NCBI GenBank assembly: GCA_015222495.1 | Contig: JADFVK010000154.1 | Location: 1 to 45,017 of the forward strand | Source of the DNA: Pseudomonadota bacterium | GTDB lineage: Bacteria > Pseudomonadota > Gammaproteobacteria > GRL18 | Reading direction: 5' to 3' | Length of the DNA: 45,017 nucleotides | Part shown: in pieces, positions 1 through 8,329 of the stretch | How positions within the stretch are numbered: position 1 is the stretch's first letter | Layout of the letters: each line of letters opens with the position of its first letter | Notes under the pieces: model-generated | What the model was told of the DNA's origin: nothing | Seen by the model: only the letters and a program-made list of their open reading frames with translations | Database searches by the model: none | Made by a program: the position numbers and the translations under genes

Positions 1-2
1 GT

Positions 3-122
3 AACCTTGGAGATGGAGTTCGCTTGAATGATGAAATTCTGGCTGGTGCATTATGGGCTGTTGAAGGCTTAATTGGACAGGCTAAAATTCTAACCAGTGG
101 AAAAGGTAAAAGTATTGATTAA
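3..122 (+). CDS. C-terminal end of an unidentified protein (truncated by window start)
   Basis: Open frame from base 3 to TAA at 120-122 (NLGDGVRLNDEILAGALWAVEGLIGQAKILTSGKGKSID*), followed by a terminator hairpin. Confidence 0.5.
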   Translation, partial: NLGDGVRLNDEILAGALWAVEGLIGQAKILTSGKGKSID

Positions 123-172
123 ATTTCATGCTGAATTAATTCAAATGGAGGCCGGTGAAAAGTAACAATCAG

Positions 173-204
173 AGGTGGGCTTGAATCTGGGCTCACCTTT
201 TTAT
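173..204 (+). terminator. Rho-independent terminator
   Basis: AGGTGGGC (173-180) pairs with GCTCACCT (191-198, one G-U), followed by a T-run. Confidence 0.7.
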
Positions 205-265
205 TTGTACATCTTGAAAATTTCACCTCTAATCAAGAAAAAGCAATCACATAGAAATTGTGATT

Positions 266-295
266 TTAGACATATCAATTCAGAAAATGTAGAAT
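266..295 (+). promoter_or_regulatory. Candidate sigma-70 promoter for leader RNA
   Basis: TTAGAC (266-271), 18 nt spacer, TAGAAT (290-295); predicted start about 302, at the first base pair of the leader stem. Confidence 0.4.
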
Positions 296-302
296 AACTA
301 CT

Positions 303-431
303 CCCGAGGTGTGTTACCTTATGGTCAACCATCCATTTTATGGGTGCAACTAATATTGAGGAGATTTTTCTCCTAGCCTTTTGGCTTGCTCGGTAACGGG
401 CGTTAACCTGACTAAAATTAGACACCTTGGG
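303..431 (+). ncRNA. Candidate structured ncRNA associated with the SLATT-RT cassette
   Basis: Closing stem CCCGAGGTGT (303-312)/ACACCTTGGG (422-431), 10 bp with one G-U; adjoining stem GTTACC (313-318)/GGTAAC (392-397); internal hairpins 330-336/340-346, 359-364/369-374 and 375-378/383-386 with T-rich loops. Confidence 0.55.
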
Positions 432-452
432 TTCTATAATTAAAGGATTTTT

Positions 453-1034
453 ATGGAACTATCAGATAATATTTGGTGGACAAGAAAAGCTAGAATACAA
501 GCAGAAAAACGACTCTTATCTAGTGACTTTCAGGCTCAAACACTATTGTTATGGTATTCTTTCTGCTCTGTTTCTGCTGCTATTTATTACTTAAAGTTTA
601 ACACACAAAGTGAATATGCTGGTATTTCTTGGGTTGTATTTTCTGTATTAATTTTATGTATATCTGGCTTCATTAATGGCCTTAGTTATAAAGAAAGAGC
701 TGCACTAGTAAAGGATAGTTACGAGACCCTACACGCTCTTTACCACAGGGCATGTAAAAATAAAGAAGATACGAATGAAATTGCAAAAGAATATGAACAA
801 ATTTTGAGTGTTTGTGAAAACCATTCTGACATTGATCATTATTTATCAATTTTAAACACTAACCTGACTAGTAATGATCCCAATGATGTAAATAAAAAAC
901 CAACATTTTATATTTGGGCTTTTATCAGCTTTTACTTTATAAAAAGGTGGTTAATTCTCAGTGGGCTTTACCTGCTACCAGTAATTATATTTTTTATAAT
1001 GGAGTTCGCCAGTGACTGTAAGGGAACAATTTGA
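453..1034 (+). CDS. SLATT-domain (SLATT_5-like) 2TM membrane protein, putative effector
   Basis: N-terminus ENIWWTRKARIQAEKRLL-type motif (here DNIWWTRKARIQAEKRLL), two closely spaced TM helices then amphipathic helix and C-terminal hydrophobic segment; overlaps downstream RT. Confidence 0.75.
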   Translation: MELSDNIWWTRKARIQAEKRLLSSDFQAQTLLLWYSFCSVSAAIYYLKFNTQSEYAGISWVVFSVLILCISGFINGLSYKERAALVKDSYETLHALYHRACKNKEDTNEIAKEYEQILSVCENHSDIDHYLSILNTNLTSNDPNDVNKKPTFYIWAFISFYFIKRWLILSGLYLLPVIIFFIMEFASDCKGTI

Positions 1035-2343
1035 ACATCATTTTTCGGAAGAAAATCTTAAAGCAATTTATCAATCACATATTATTCTTTCAAACGCAAC
1101 AGGAATAGACAATTTAAGTCAAAAAGCATTTTGGCCTATTATTGATGAGCAAGTTTCTATCATATCAAATAAGGTGCTAGCAGGAAGTTACAAATTTACA
1201 AAATACAAATTAAAACTCATAAGCAAAGGTAGAAATAAATTTCCCAGAGAGATATCAATCCCTACAATAAGAGATCGAATTGCATTAAGAGCGCTCTGTA
1301 ATTTTTTATTTGAACGTTATAAAGATACAATTAATTTTGAACTACCCCAAAATATGATAAGGAATGCAAAAACTAAAATTCAGTCAGGTATGCATAATGG
1401 ATTTATAAAACTTGATGTATCTAATTTTTATCCCACAATAAGACATCAAGAACTATTAAAGCGACTACGTCGAAAAATAAGAAATCCAGAAATAATAGAA
1501 TTTATTGAACTGGCAATCAAAACACCGACAGTATTAAAATCATTGCCTTCTGACAAAAATACAGCAATTGGAATTCCTCAAGGCCTATCTATTTCAAATA
1601 TCCTTGCGACAATATATTTACTTAATATTGACAAACAACTGTCAAGTAATTCAAAAATTGCTTATTACCGCTACGTTGATGATGTATTTATTTTATGTGA
1701 CTATGGATTAATATTAGATACCTCATCAGAGGTTATAAAAAAATTTAAGAAGCTTGGACTAAAAATACATGATCCTATTGAGAGTCCTGAGAAGTCAATA
1801 TTAGGAAAAATCGGTGAAACATTTGACTACCTTGGATATAAATTTGAGGGTGATCTCGTAAGTCCAAGAGATGGAGCCATAGAAAAACTAAAAGAATCAT
1901 TAGTTTCGATTTTTACTAGTTATAAACACTCCCTAACAATGGATGTAGGATTTCTTTTATGGAGACTAAATTTAAGAATTACTGGCTGCGTCTTTCAAAA
2001 TAAAAGTAAAGGTTGGGCTTTCTTTTTTTCAGAAATAAATAATGAAACAATACTCCATAATCTTGATAGGCATGTTAAGAGGTTAGCCGAAAGATTTGAT
2101 GTGAGCATTACACCAAAAAGATTTGTTAGAACATATTATGAAATAAAACATTCAAAATATGAAACCAACTATATTCCAAATTTTGACACATACTCGTTAG
2201 ATCAAATGAAAGATATGCTAAATACTTATTTTGGTCTGAATGTAGGCTTTTTAAAAGATGAAGAAATAGAATATGAATTTAAGAAACGGATTGACAAACA
2301 GGTTAAAGACTTGCTTACAGATGTACAGGATTTTGGATACTAA
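1012..2343 (+). CDS. Reverse transcriptase (RVT_1), probable defence-associated type
   Basis: Motifs IKLDVSNFYPTI, GIPQGLSISNILA, YYRYVDDVFIL; GTG start with GGAG at 1001-1004; 23-nt overlap with SLATT gene; no maturase or HNH domain. Confidence 0.85.
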   Translation: MTVREQFEHHFSEENLKAIYQSHIILSNATGIDNLSQKAFWPIIDEQVSIISNKVLAGSYKFTKYKLKLISKGRNKFPREISIPTIRDRIALRALCNFLFERYKDTINFELPQNMIRNAKTKIQSGMHNGFIKLDVSNFYPTIRHQELLKRLRRKIRNPEIIEFIELAIKTPTVLKSLPSDKNTAIGIPQGLSISNILATIYLLNIDKQLSSNSKIAYYRYVDDVFILCDYGLILDTSSEVIKKFKKLGLKIHDPIESPEKSILGKIGETFDYLGYKFEGDLVSPRDGAIEKLKESLVSIFTSYKHSLTMDVGFLLWRLNLRITGCVFQNKSKGWAFFFSEINNETILHNLDRHVKRLAERFDVSITPKRFVRTYYEIKHSKYETNYIPNFDTYSLDQMKDMLNTYFGLNVGFLKDEEIEYEFKKRIDKQVKDLLTDVQDFGY

Positions 2344-2430
2344 AACAGACTATCAGTCCAACACATGAACCAAATTTAACCATGAAAAACACCCCAAAGT
2401 CACAAAGATCTCCATTCCCCCGTTACTGCC

Positions 2431-2499
2431 TAGTCAAATAGGCGTTTATTGGAGGTAGTCATAATGGCATTTATTTGAATAGTCGAATAGGTGTTTATT
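2431..2499. repeat. Three degenerate 20-bp repeats, period 24-25 bp
   Basis: TAGTCAAATAGGCGTTTATT (2431-2450), TAGTCATAATGGCATTTATT (2456-2475), TAGTCGAATAGGTGTTTATT (2480-2499). Confidence 0.7.
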
Positions 2500-2520
2500 A
2501 TTACTGCTGGTAGGAACTAA

Positions 2521-2871
2521 TTAGTCTTCATAATTTGCATCAACCAGATCACCAACTACAATATTAGATAATTTATCCTGAGAAGATAACCACTTTTCAA
2601 TTGCCTGGCGATCTTCTTCAGTAGTTGAAACACGAAAATCAATAGCTGTTATAAAAGCATCAAACTCTTTCCCGGTATATCCACCACCAAAGCAAAGATT
2701 TCTGGATTCAACAAAGTCTATGAAATCATCAAAGTAGGAATCAAAGCCTGATTCATCTCCCAGGGTGCATTGGCCAGAGACATCAAAGCCGAATACTGCA
2801 TACTCACCGATGAATAACTTTTTTTGAACTCGTTTGTTTTTATTTTTTAATGAAGGTTTTGTCATGGTCAT
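2521..2871 (-). CDS. YggL-like (DUF469) protein
   Basis: NKRVQKKLFIGEYAVFGFDVSG...DDFIDFVESRNLCFGGG...AIEKWL resembles the YggL 50S-binding family. Confidence 0.65.
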   Translation of the reverse strand: MTMTKPSLKNKNKRVQKKLFIGEYAVFGFDVSGQCTLGDESGFDSYFDDFIDFVESRNLCFGGGYTGKEFDAFITAIDFRVSTTEEDRQAIEKWLSSQDKLSNIVVGDLVDANYED

Positions 2872-3680
2872 ATTAGTCCTTTTGTATTTTTTTCACTTAT
2901 AGTCTGCTCTACTTCAAGATATTGCAAATATTTTTCTATTAAATTTAATGCTGCTTTTCTTGCCCTTTCAAGCTCATTCTTTTCAGCTTTACGAAGTTTT
3001 CCAGCGTGTTGTCCCCTATGCCTTCCTTCCTCTATAGGTTCATGATTTGAGAGTCGAGCAATTGCATCCCATTCACTCTTTGTTGTTCCCAACTGATTAA
3101 TAGCATCTTTCTCTTTCCCAAATCGACCTAAAAATGCATCCAGAATTTCAAATAAATGAATTAGTTCATTCCCCGGATCTTTTACCGCCATTTGATAACT
3201 TTTAAGTATATGACCGAGTGTGCTATCAATATCTCGATATTTATCTAATTTTTCAGCAAAACACTTTTGTTTGTCCAACCTATCATGCTTTGTGCTTGAA
3301 ACTATTTTACCATCCTTATCTTGAGTTATAACATCAGCAGACATACTGAGTATAGAGATGCAAGAAAACTCCGCTTCTGCAAATACATTTTTACCCCCAT
3401 CTTTTCTTAAATCACTTCGACTTGGCTTACTTAATGTAAAATCCTTATGTGACATAACCTGAACAGTTAAAAATCTATTTTCTATTAAATTTGTTAGATT
3501 TTTTTTAATATCTGGGTTTTCTGAGTGGAATAATGGTTCAATCTTTGCGGTCACAATACCATTAGAAATTGATAGGTCAAAACCTTTACCATTAATTGGA
3601 ATGAATTCTTCAAAATAGTTTTCTGGAGAGTATTTCCATTCTAATTGAACCTCTATAACTTCACACATTTTGCTTACCAT
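2868..3680 (-). CDS. Hypothetical protein, 270 aa
   Basis: Long ORF overlapping the YggL-like gene by 4 nt; no family recognised. Confidence 0.6.
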   Translation of the reverse strand: MVSKMCEVIEVQLEWKYSPENYFEEFIPINGKGFDLSISNGIVTAKIEPLFHSENPDIKKNLTNLIENRFLTVQVMSHKDFTLSKPSRSDLRKDGGKNVFAEAEFSCISILSMSADVITQDKDGKIVSSTKHDRLDKQKCFAEKLDKYRDIDSTLGHILKSYQMAVKDPGNELIHLFEILDAFLGRFGKEKDAINQLGTTKSEWDAIARLSNHEPIEEGRHRGQHAGKLRKAEKNELERARKAALNLIEKYLQYLEVEQTISEKNTKGLI

Positions 3681-3718
3681 TGATGATTAAACTTATTACA
3701 TACTTTAAGCCCATTGTT

Positions 3719-3738
3719 TAATCAAATAGCAGTTTATT
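3719..3738. repeat. Fourth copy of the 20-bp repeat
   Basis: TAATCAAATAGCAGTTTATT, 3 mismatches to the copy at 2431-2450. Confidence 0.55.
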
Positions 3739-3755
3739 ACCTGAAATCTTTAAAT

Positions 3756-3776
3756 GATCGCCACAGGATCGCCACA
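3756..3776. repeat. Short tandem repeat GATCGCCACA x2 (11-bp period)
   Basis: GATCGCCACAG GATCGCCACA, close to the tRNA-Leu 3' end. Confidence 0.7.
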
Positions 3777-3842
3777 CAGGGAATAATTAAAAAAACTTTA
3801 AGAATTGAAATTAAGAGAAAGTCTTAAAAGTGTTGCTATATA

Positions 3843-3929
3843 TGGTGCCCAGAAGAGAACTCGAATCTCCACGCCCTTGCGAGCACTAGCACCTGAAGCT
3901 AGCGTGTCTACCAATTCCACCACCTGGGC
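3843..3929 (-). tRNA. tRNA-Leu (anticodon CAG)
   Basis: Reverse complement GCCCAGGTGGTGGAATTGGTAGACACGCTAGCTTCAGGTGCTAG...GTTCTCTTCTGGGCACCA; long variable arm; encoded CCA. Confidence 0.95.
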
Positions 3930-3992
3930 AAATTAAAGATGGGAGTATAAATTATACTCCCATTACGGAGAAAATACTGCTATTTTTTATAT

Positions 3993-5078
3993 TTATACCA
4001 AGGCTCTTGCCTTCATATAACCTTGCTCACTCACTTCGCTCCATTGCATCACATTGGCTTTAAATTCTGTAAAGGACTGATAAATTTTCTTTGATAATTC
4101 ATCATGTTCTCCTACTTTAGCAACTACTTCATTTGAAAGTATGTGTAGTTTCCTGATCACATCATCAGGATATTGACGAAGATCTACTTTATGCTTGTTC
4201 ACCAGAGTTTGTAAGGCTTGATTATTTTTAGCTGTATAGTCTGCTAACATATCCTGATTGGCAACTCGGCAGGCATTTCTCACAATAACCTGCAGATCTT
4301 TAGGTAGTTCATTAAAAGCATCTTTATTAATCATAGCTTCCATTGTTGAGCCAGGTTCATGCCATCCCGGATGATAATAAAATTTAGCTACTTTATATAG
4401 GCCAAAAGCCATATCGTTATAGGGGCCTACCCATTCTGTTGCATCAATAGCACCTGATTGCATGGAAGTATATATTTCTCCACCCGGTAATGTTACAGGC
4501 GTACCTCCTGCCTGTTTCAGAACTTCTCCACCCAGGCCTGGCAGACGCATTTTTAAGCCTTTAAGATCATCAATGCTATTAATTTCTTTATTAAACCAGC
4601 CTCCCATTTGGACACCGGTATTTCCTGCGGCATTGGGGATCAAATTAAATTTGTCATATAACTCTTCCCAAAGTTTCATGCCACCACCATGGTATAACCA
4701 GGCATTCATTTCCTGAGCAGTTAAACCAAAAGGGACTGAAGTAAAAAATTGTGTGGCAGGATGTTTTCCTTTCCAGTAGTAAGCACCGCTATGTCCCATC
4801 TGAGCAGTACCCCTTGATACGGCATCAAATACTTCCAGAGCAGGAACAATTTCATTGGCACCATAAACTTTTACTTTTAGACGTCCACCACTCATTTCAT
4901 TAATGGTTTTTGCCAGAAAATTGGCTCCCGTCCCCAGACCCGGGAAATTTTTTGGCCAGGATGTGACCATTTTCCATTTAATTGTTTTTGCTGCAGATGC
5001 TGATTGTATACCACCTAATAAACCGGCTGTTGTCACTGAGCCAGCACCAACACCTTTGATAAAATCTCTTCTTTTCAT
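3993..5078 (-). CDS. TRAP transporter substrate-binding protein DctP family
   Basis: Tat-like signal MKRRDFIKGVGAG; KMVTSWPKNFPGLGTGA..., conserved DctP features. Confidence 0.85.
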   Translation of the reverse strand: MKRRDFIKGVGAGSVTTAGLLGGIQSASAAKTIKWKMVTSWPKNFPGLGTGANFLAKTINEMSGGRLKVKVYGANEIVPALEVFDAVSRGTAQMGHSGAYYWKGKHPATQFFTSVPFGLTAQEMNAWLYHGGGMKLWEELYDKFNLIPNAAGNTGVQMGGWFNKEINSIDDLKGLKMRLPGLGGEVLKQAGGTPVTLPGGEIYTSMQSGAIDATEWVGPYNDMAFGLYKVAKFYYHPGWHEPGSTMEAMINKDAFNELPKDLQVIVRNACRVANQDMLADYTAKNNQALQTLVNKHKVDLRQYPDDVIRKLHILSNEVVAKVGEHDELSKKIYQSFTEFKANVMQWSEVSEQGYMKARALV

Positions 5079-5130
5079 TCTTGATCCTTTAAATAATACT
5101 TAATCTGGTTAGATACTTGCAAAACTAACT

Positions 5131-5296
5131 GCTGCCCCTTTTTGCCCTCGTGGGCCCTACTTTTGGCAAAGGGGCACAGGATAACTTCTTTGTAAACAAA
5201 GTAGTAAACTGAGGAGGTTTAAGTTGTTGATTTCTCAACCCCCTCAATCCCCCTTCTACCAAAAGTAGGCGCTCTTAGGCGAAGAAGGGGGAGGTT
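5131..5296. repeat. Complex inverted-repeat intergenic element
   Basis: CCTACTTTTGG (5156-5166)/CCAAAAGTAGG (5259-5269); CCCCCTTCT (5249-5257)/AGAAGGGGG (5283-5291). Confidence 0.6.
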
Positions 5297-5322
5297 AAGA
5301 ACAGTTTTTCAAATATATCTAG

Positions 5323-7596
5323 TTATATTAAATTTGCCACACTGAGCATTAGCCAGCGGGTACCATTGTAATCAAAACTCACTTGTACTCTTGCTCTAGC
5401 ACCACTGCCTTCTATATCAATTACTGTACCTTCACCAAATTTTTTATGTGTCACTCTTTGACCAATTGCAATATCAGCCTCATTCTCATCATAAGCACTG
5501 AATGAGCTCTTATTATAGGATGAAGAATTAAATGAGCTGATATTATTATTCACAGCTCTTACCTGACTAATCAGATCCGCAGGGATTTCAGATAAAAATT
5601 GTGATGGATAAGCCATTTCACTACGTCCATACATAGTTCGGTTTTCTGCATGAGTCAGATGGAGCTGTTGTCTGGCTCTGGTAATGCCAACATAACAAAG
5701 CCGGCGTTCCTCTTCAAGCTTTCCACCGACATAATCCTGTAGGGCATTTTTATGTGGAAATAAACCTTGTTCCACACCACTCAAAAAAACCAGTTCAAAC
5801 TCCAGGCCTTTAGCACTATGCAGAGACATCAACTGCACACACTCTTCCCATTCATCTGCCTGACCTTCCCCTGCTTCCAATGCTGCATGTGCTAAAAACT
5901 CACTCATAGGGTTAGTAAGCACTTCATCATCATTGTTACCCATCTCCTGAATACTTTCTTTTACCGCTTCAAGTAAAGGATCGCCTTCATCATCAAAGCG
6001 TTTAACAGCATTGATCAATTCATCAAGGTTTTCAGTTTTTGCCTGAGCACGTTCACTATTGTCTTTGCCATGAAATTCTTTTAATAATGACATTTCAATA
6101 ATATGTGTTACCTGCTCAGATAAACTCATCTCATCTGACTGGGTACTACAATCCAGTTCATCCATTAAGTCTATAAACTTTTGTACAGCAGTAGCCGCAC
6201 GTGCAGATAATTGTTTACTTTCTATTAACTCTTGTGCTGACTGCCATAAAAACTGCTGATTATTTTTAGCCGCATCACGAATTATATCAACGGTTCTTTG
6301 TCCGATACCACGGGTAGGTGTATTAATAATTCGTTCAAAGGCAGCATCATCCTGACGATTAGTAGCCAATCGGATATAGGCCAGAGCATCTTTTACTTCT
6401 GCTCGTTCATAGAAACGCAAGCCACCATAAACACGATAGGGTATACCACGTTTGACCAGCTCATATTCATGGGGTTGGGACTGTGCATTGGAGCGATATA
6501 GAATAGCAATATCACTACGCTTTCCACCATTGTCTACCCATTTTTCAATTTGACTTGCGACATAATTGGCTTCATCAATTTCATTAAAGGCTTTATAAAC
6601 CTGTAGTAATTCACCTTCACTATCATCAGTCCAGAGTTCTTTACCCAATCTATCACTATTATTGGCAATAACTGAATTCGCTGCCTCTAAAATATTCCCT
6701 GTAGAGCGGTAATTTTGCTCAAGTTTAATTGTTTCAGAAACTTTTTTCCCTGTTGAAGCGCCTGCATTAAAGTCACGGGAAAAATCACGAATATGCTCAA
6801 TTTTTGCTCCTCGCCAGCCATAAATGGATTGATCATCATCACCGACTACAAAAGTATTGATATGAGTATCTGGCAAATTATTACCACTGAGTACTTTTAA
6901 CCAGGCATACTGAATAGTATTGGTATCCTGAAACTCATCCACTAAAATATGACTGAAGCGTTGTTGATAGTGTTTCAGTACATGGGGTTGTTTAAGCCAG
7001 AGTTCGTGGGCTCTTAATAATAACTCTGCAAAATCTACCAATCCGGTACGCTGACAAAGTTCTTCATAGCGAAAGTAAACATCCAGCATAAACTCCCGGC
7101 CATGAAACTCCTGTGGATTGAGATGTTCTGCTCTATGACCATTATCCTTACAGTCATTGATAAACCACTGTGTCTCCCGAGGAGGATGTTGTTTCTCATC
7201 AATACCCATTTCTTTCATAATACGTTTAATCAAACGCAGTTGATCATCACTATCAATGATCTGAAAGTTTTCCACCAGTTTGGCATCCATCCAGTGGGCA
7301 CGTAACAGGCGATGAGCCAGACCATGAAATGTGCCTACCCACATATTACGCAATGGTGTTTTTAGCAGGTTTTCAATACGAAAACGCATTTCACCAGCAG
7401 CTTTATTAGTAAAAGTCACGGCCATAATACTATAGGGAGAAACATTTTCAATCTGTGCCAGCCAGGCAATTCGATGTACCAGCACCCGTGTTTTACCACT
7501 ACCAGCACCGGCCAACACTAGTGTATTCTGGGCCTCAGAACAAACAGCTTGTCGCTGTGCCTTATTGAGGGGGTCGATTATTTGAGAAATATCCAT
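5323..7596 (-). CDS. uvrD: ATP-dependent DNA helicase II UvrD
   Basis: LNKAQRQAV, LAGAGSGKTRVLVHRI, VDEFQDTN, GDDDQSIYGWRGA; start taken as MDISQI at 7596 rather than the longer ORF. Confidence 0.93.
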   Translation of the reverse strand: MDISQIIDPLNKAQRQAVCSEAQNTLVLAGAGSGKTRVLVHRIAWLAQIENVSPYSIMAVTFTNKAAGEMRFRIENLLKTPLRNMWVGTFHGLAHRLLRAHWMDAKLVENFQIIDSDDQLRLIKRIMKEMGIDEKQHPPRETQWFINDCKDNGHRAEHLNPQEFHGREFMLDVYFRYEELCQRTGLVDFAELLLRAHELWLKQPHVLKHYQQRFSHILVDEFQDTNTIQYAWLKVLSGNNLPDTHINTFVVGDDDQSIYGWRGAKIEHIRDFSRDFNAGASTGKKVSETIKLEQNYRSTGNILEAANSVIANNSDRLGKELWTDDSEGELLQVYKAFNEIDEANYVASQIEKWVDNGGKRSDIAILYRSNAQSQPHEYELVKRGIPYRVYGGLRFYERAEVKDALAYIRLATNRQDDAAFERIINTPTRGIGQRTVDIIRDAAKNNQQFLWQSAQELIESKQLSARAATAVQKFIDLMDELDCSTQSDEMSLSEQVTHIIEMSLLKEFHGKDNSERAQAKTENLDELINAVKRFDDEGDPLLEAVKESIQEMGNNDDEVLTNPMSEFLAHAALEAGEGQADEWEECVQLMSLHSAKGLEFELVFLSGVEQGLFPHKNALQDYVGGKLEEERRLCYVGITRARQQLHLTHAENRTMYGRSEMAYPSQFLSEIPADLISQVRAVNNNISSFNSSSYNKSSFSAYDENEADIAIGQRVTHKKFGEGTVIDIEGSGARARVQVSFDYNGTRWLMLSVANLI

Positions 7597-7597
7597 A

Positions 7598-8293
7598 TTA
7601 TTTTTTACTACTGTTAACTTGAGCATCATTATCAATGAGTACATCAATACCATTTAGGGCATCAATTTGTGCAATAGGTAGTTCATCACCGGCCTGCCAT
7701 TGTTTCACTGCTGTTTGTTTTCCAGCACCTGCGACTAAAACAACTAGTTTTAGGCTTTGAAACAATGCTTTTTTACTCAGGCTAACACGTTCTGAAGGTG
7801 GCTTTGGTGAATTAGAAATAGCATGTACTAACTCATGTTCATTATACTCATGTCCAGGAAATAAACTGGCCGTATGACCATCCTCACCTATCCCTAAGAG
7901 ACTGATATCAAAAGGTAATACAGGCTTAATCAATTGAGCATACTCTTTAGCAGCCTGCCCTGCTCCCTGCTCAGCATTAATCGGGTGAAAATTTTCCATG
8001 GGAAAATCCACTTTATTTAACCATGCCTGTTTAATCATCAAACTGTTTCGCTCCTGATCATTAGCATTCAGGCAACGCTCATCACCTATATAAATTTGCC
8101 AATACGACCATTCCTGAGACTGCTCAGCTAAGATTTCATAAATTCTTTTGGGTGTCGTACCGCCAGCCAGGAGTATTTTAAACACACCATGGTGTGAAAT
8201 AGCCTCCTGTGCTTTAAGTAAAATCCAGTGTACCGCAGAATGTGCAATTTCTTCAGCATTACTACGTTGATGCCAGCGTGTGTGATTGTTCAT
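7598..8293 (-). CDS. pgl: 6-phosphogluconolactonase
   Basis: LAGGTTPKRIYEIL, YIGDERC, LLGIGEDGHTASLFPG. Confidence 0.9.
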   Translation of the reverse strand: MNNHTRWHQRSNAEEIAHSAVHWILLKAQEAISHHGVFKILLAGGTTPKRIYEILAEQSQEWSYWQIYIGDERCLNANDQERNSLMIKQAWLNKVDFPMENFHPINAEQGAGQAAKEYAQLIKPVLPFDISLLGIGEDGHTASLFPGHEYNEHELVHAISNSPKPPSERVSLSKKALFQSLKLVVLVAGAGKQTAVKQWQAGDELPIAQIDALNGIDVLIDNDAQVNSSKK

Positions 8294-8329
8294 AATAGAT
8301 TTAATAAATTGATGGATTCGTTGTTTAAT

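Noticed and set aside
201-425. 74-aa minus-strand ORF
   Set aside because: Lies antisense over the structured leader; composition looks noncoding and no family is recognisable
1012-2343. RT as group II intron, classic retron or diversity-generating retroelement
   Set aside because: No maturase/HNH domain or intron RNA domain V seen; no clear retron NAXXH/VTG signature; no template/variable repeat pair; SLATT partner instead. Not formally excluded without phylogeny
2431-2499. Short CRISPR array
   Set aside because: Repeats are degenerate with only 4-5 nt between them and no cas genes are present
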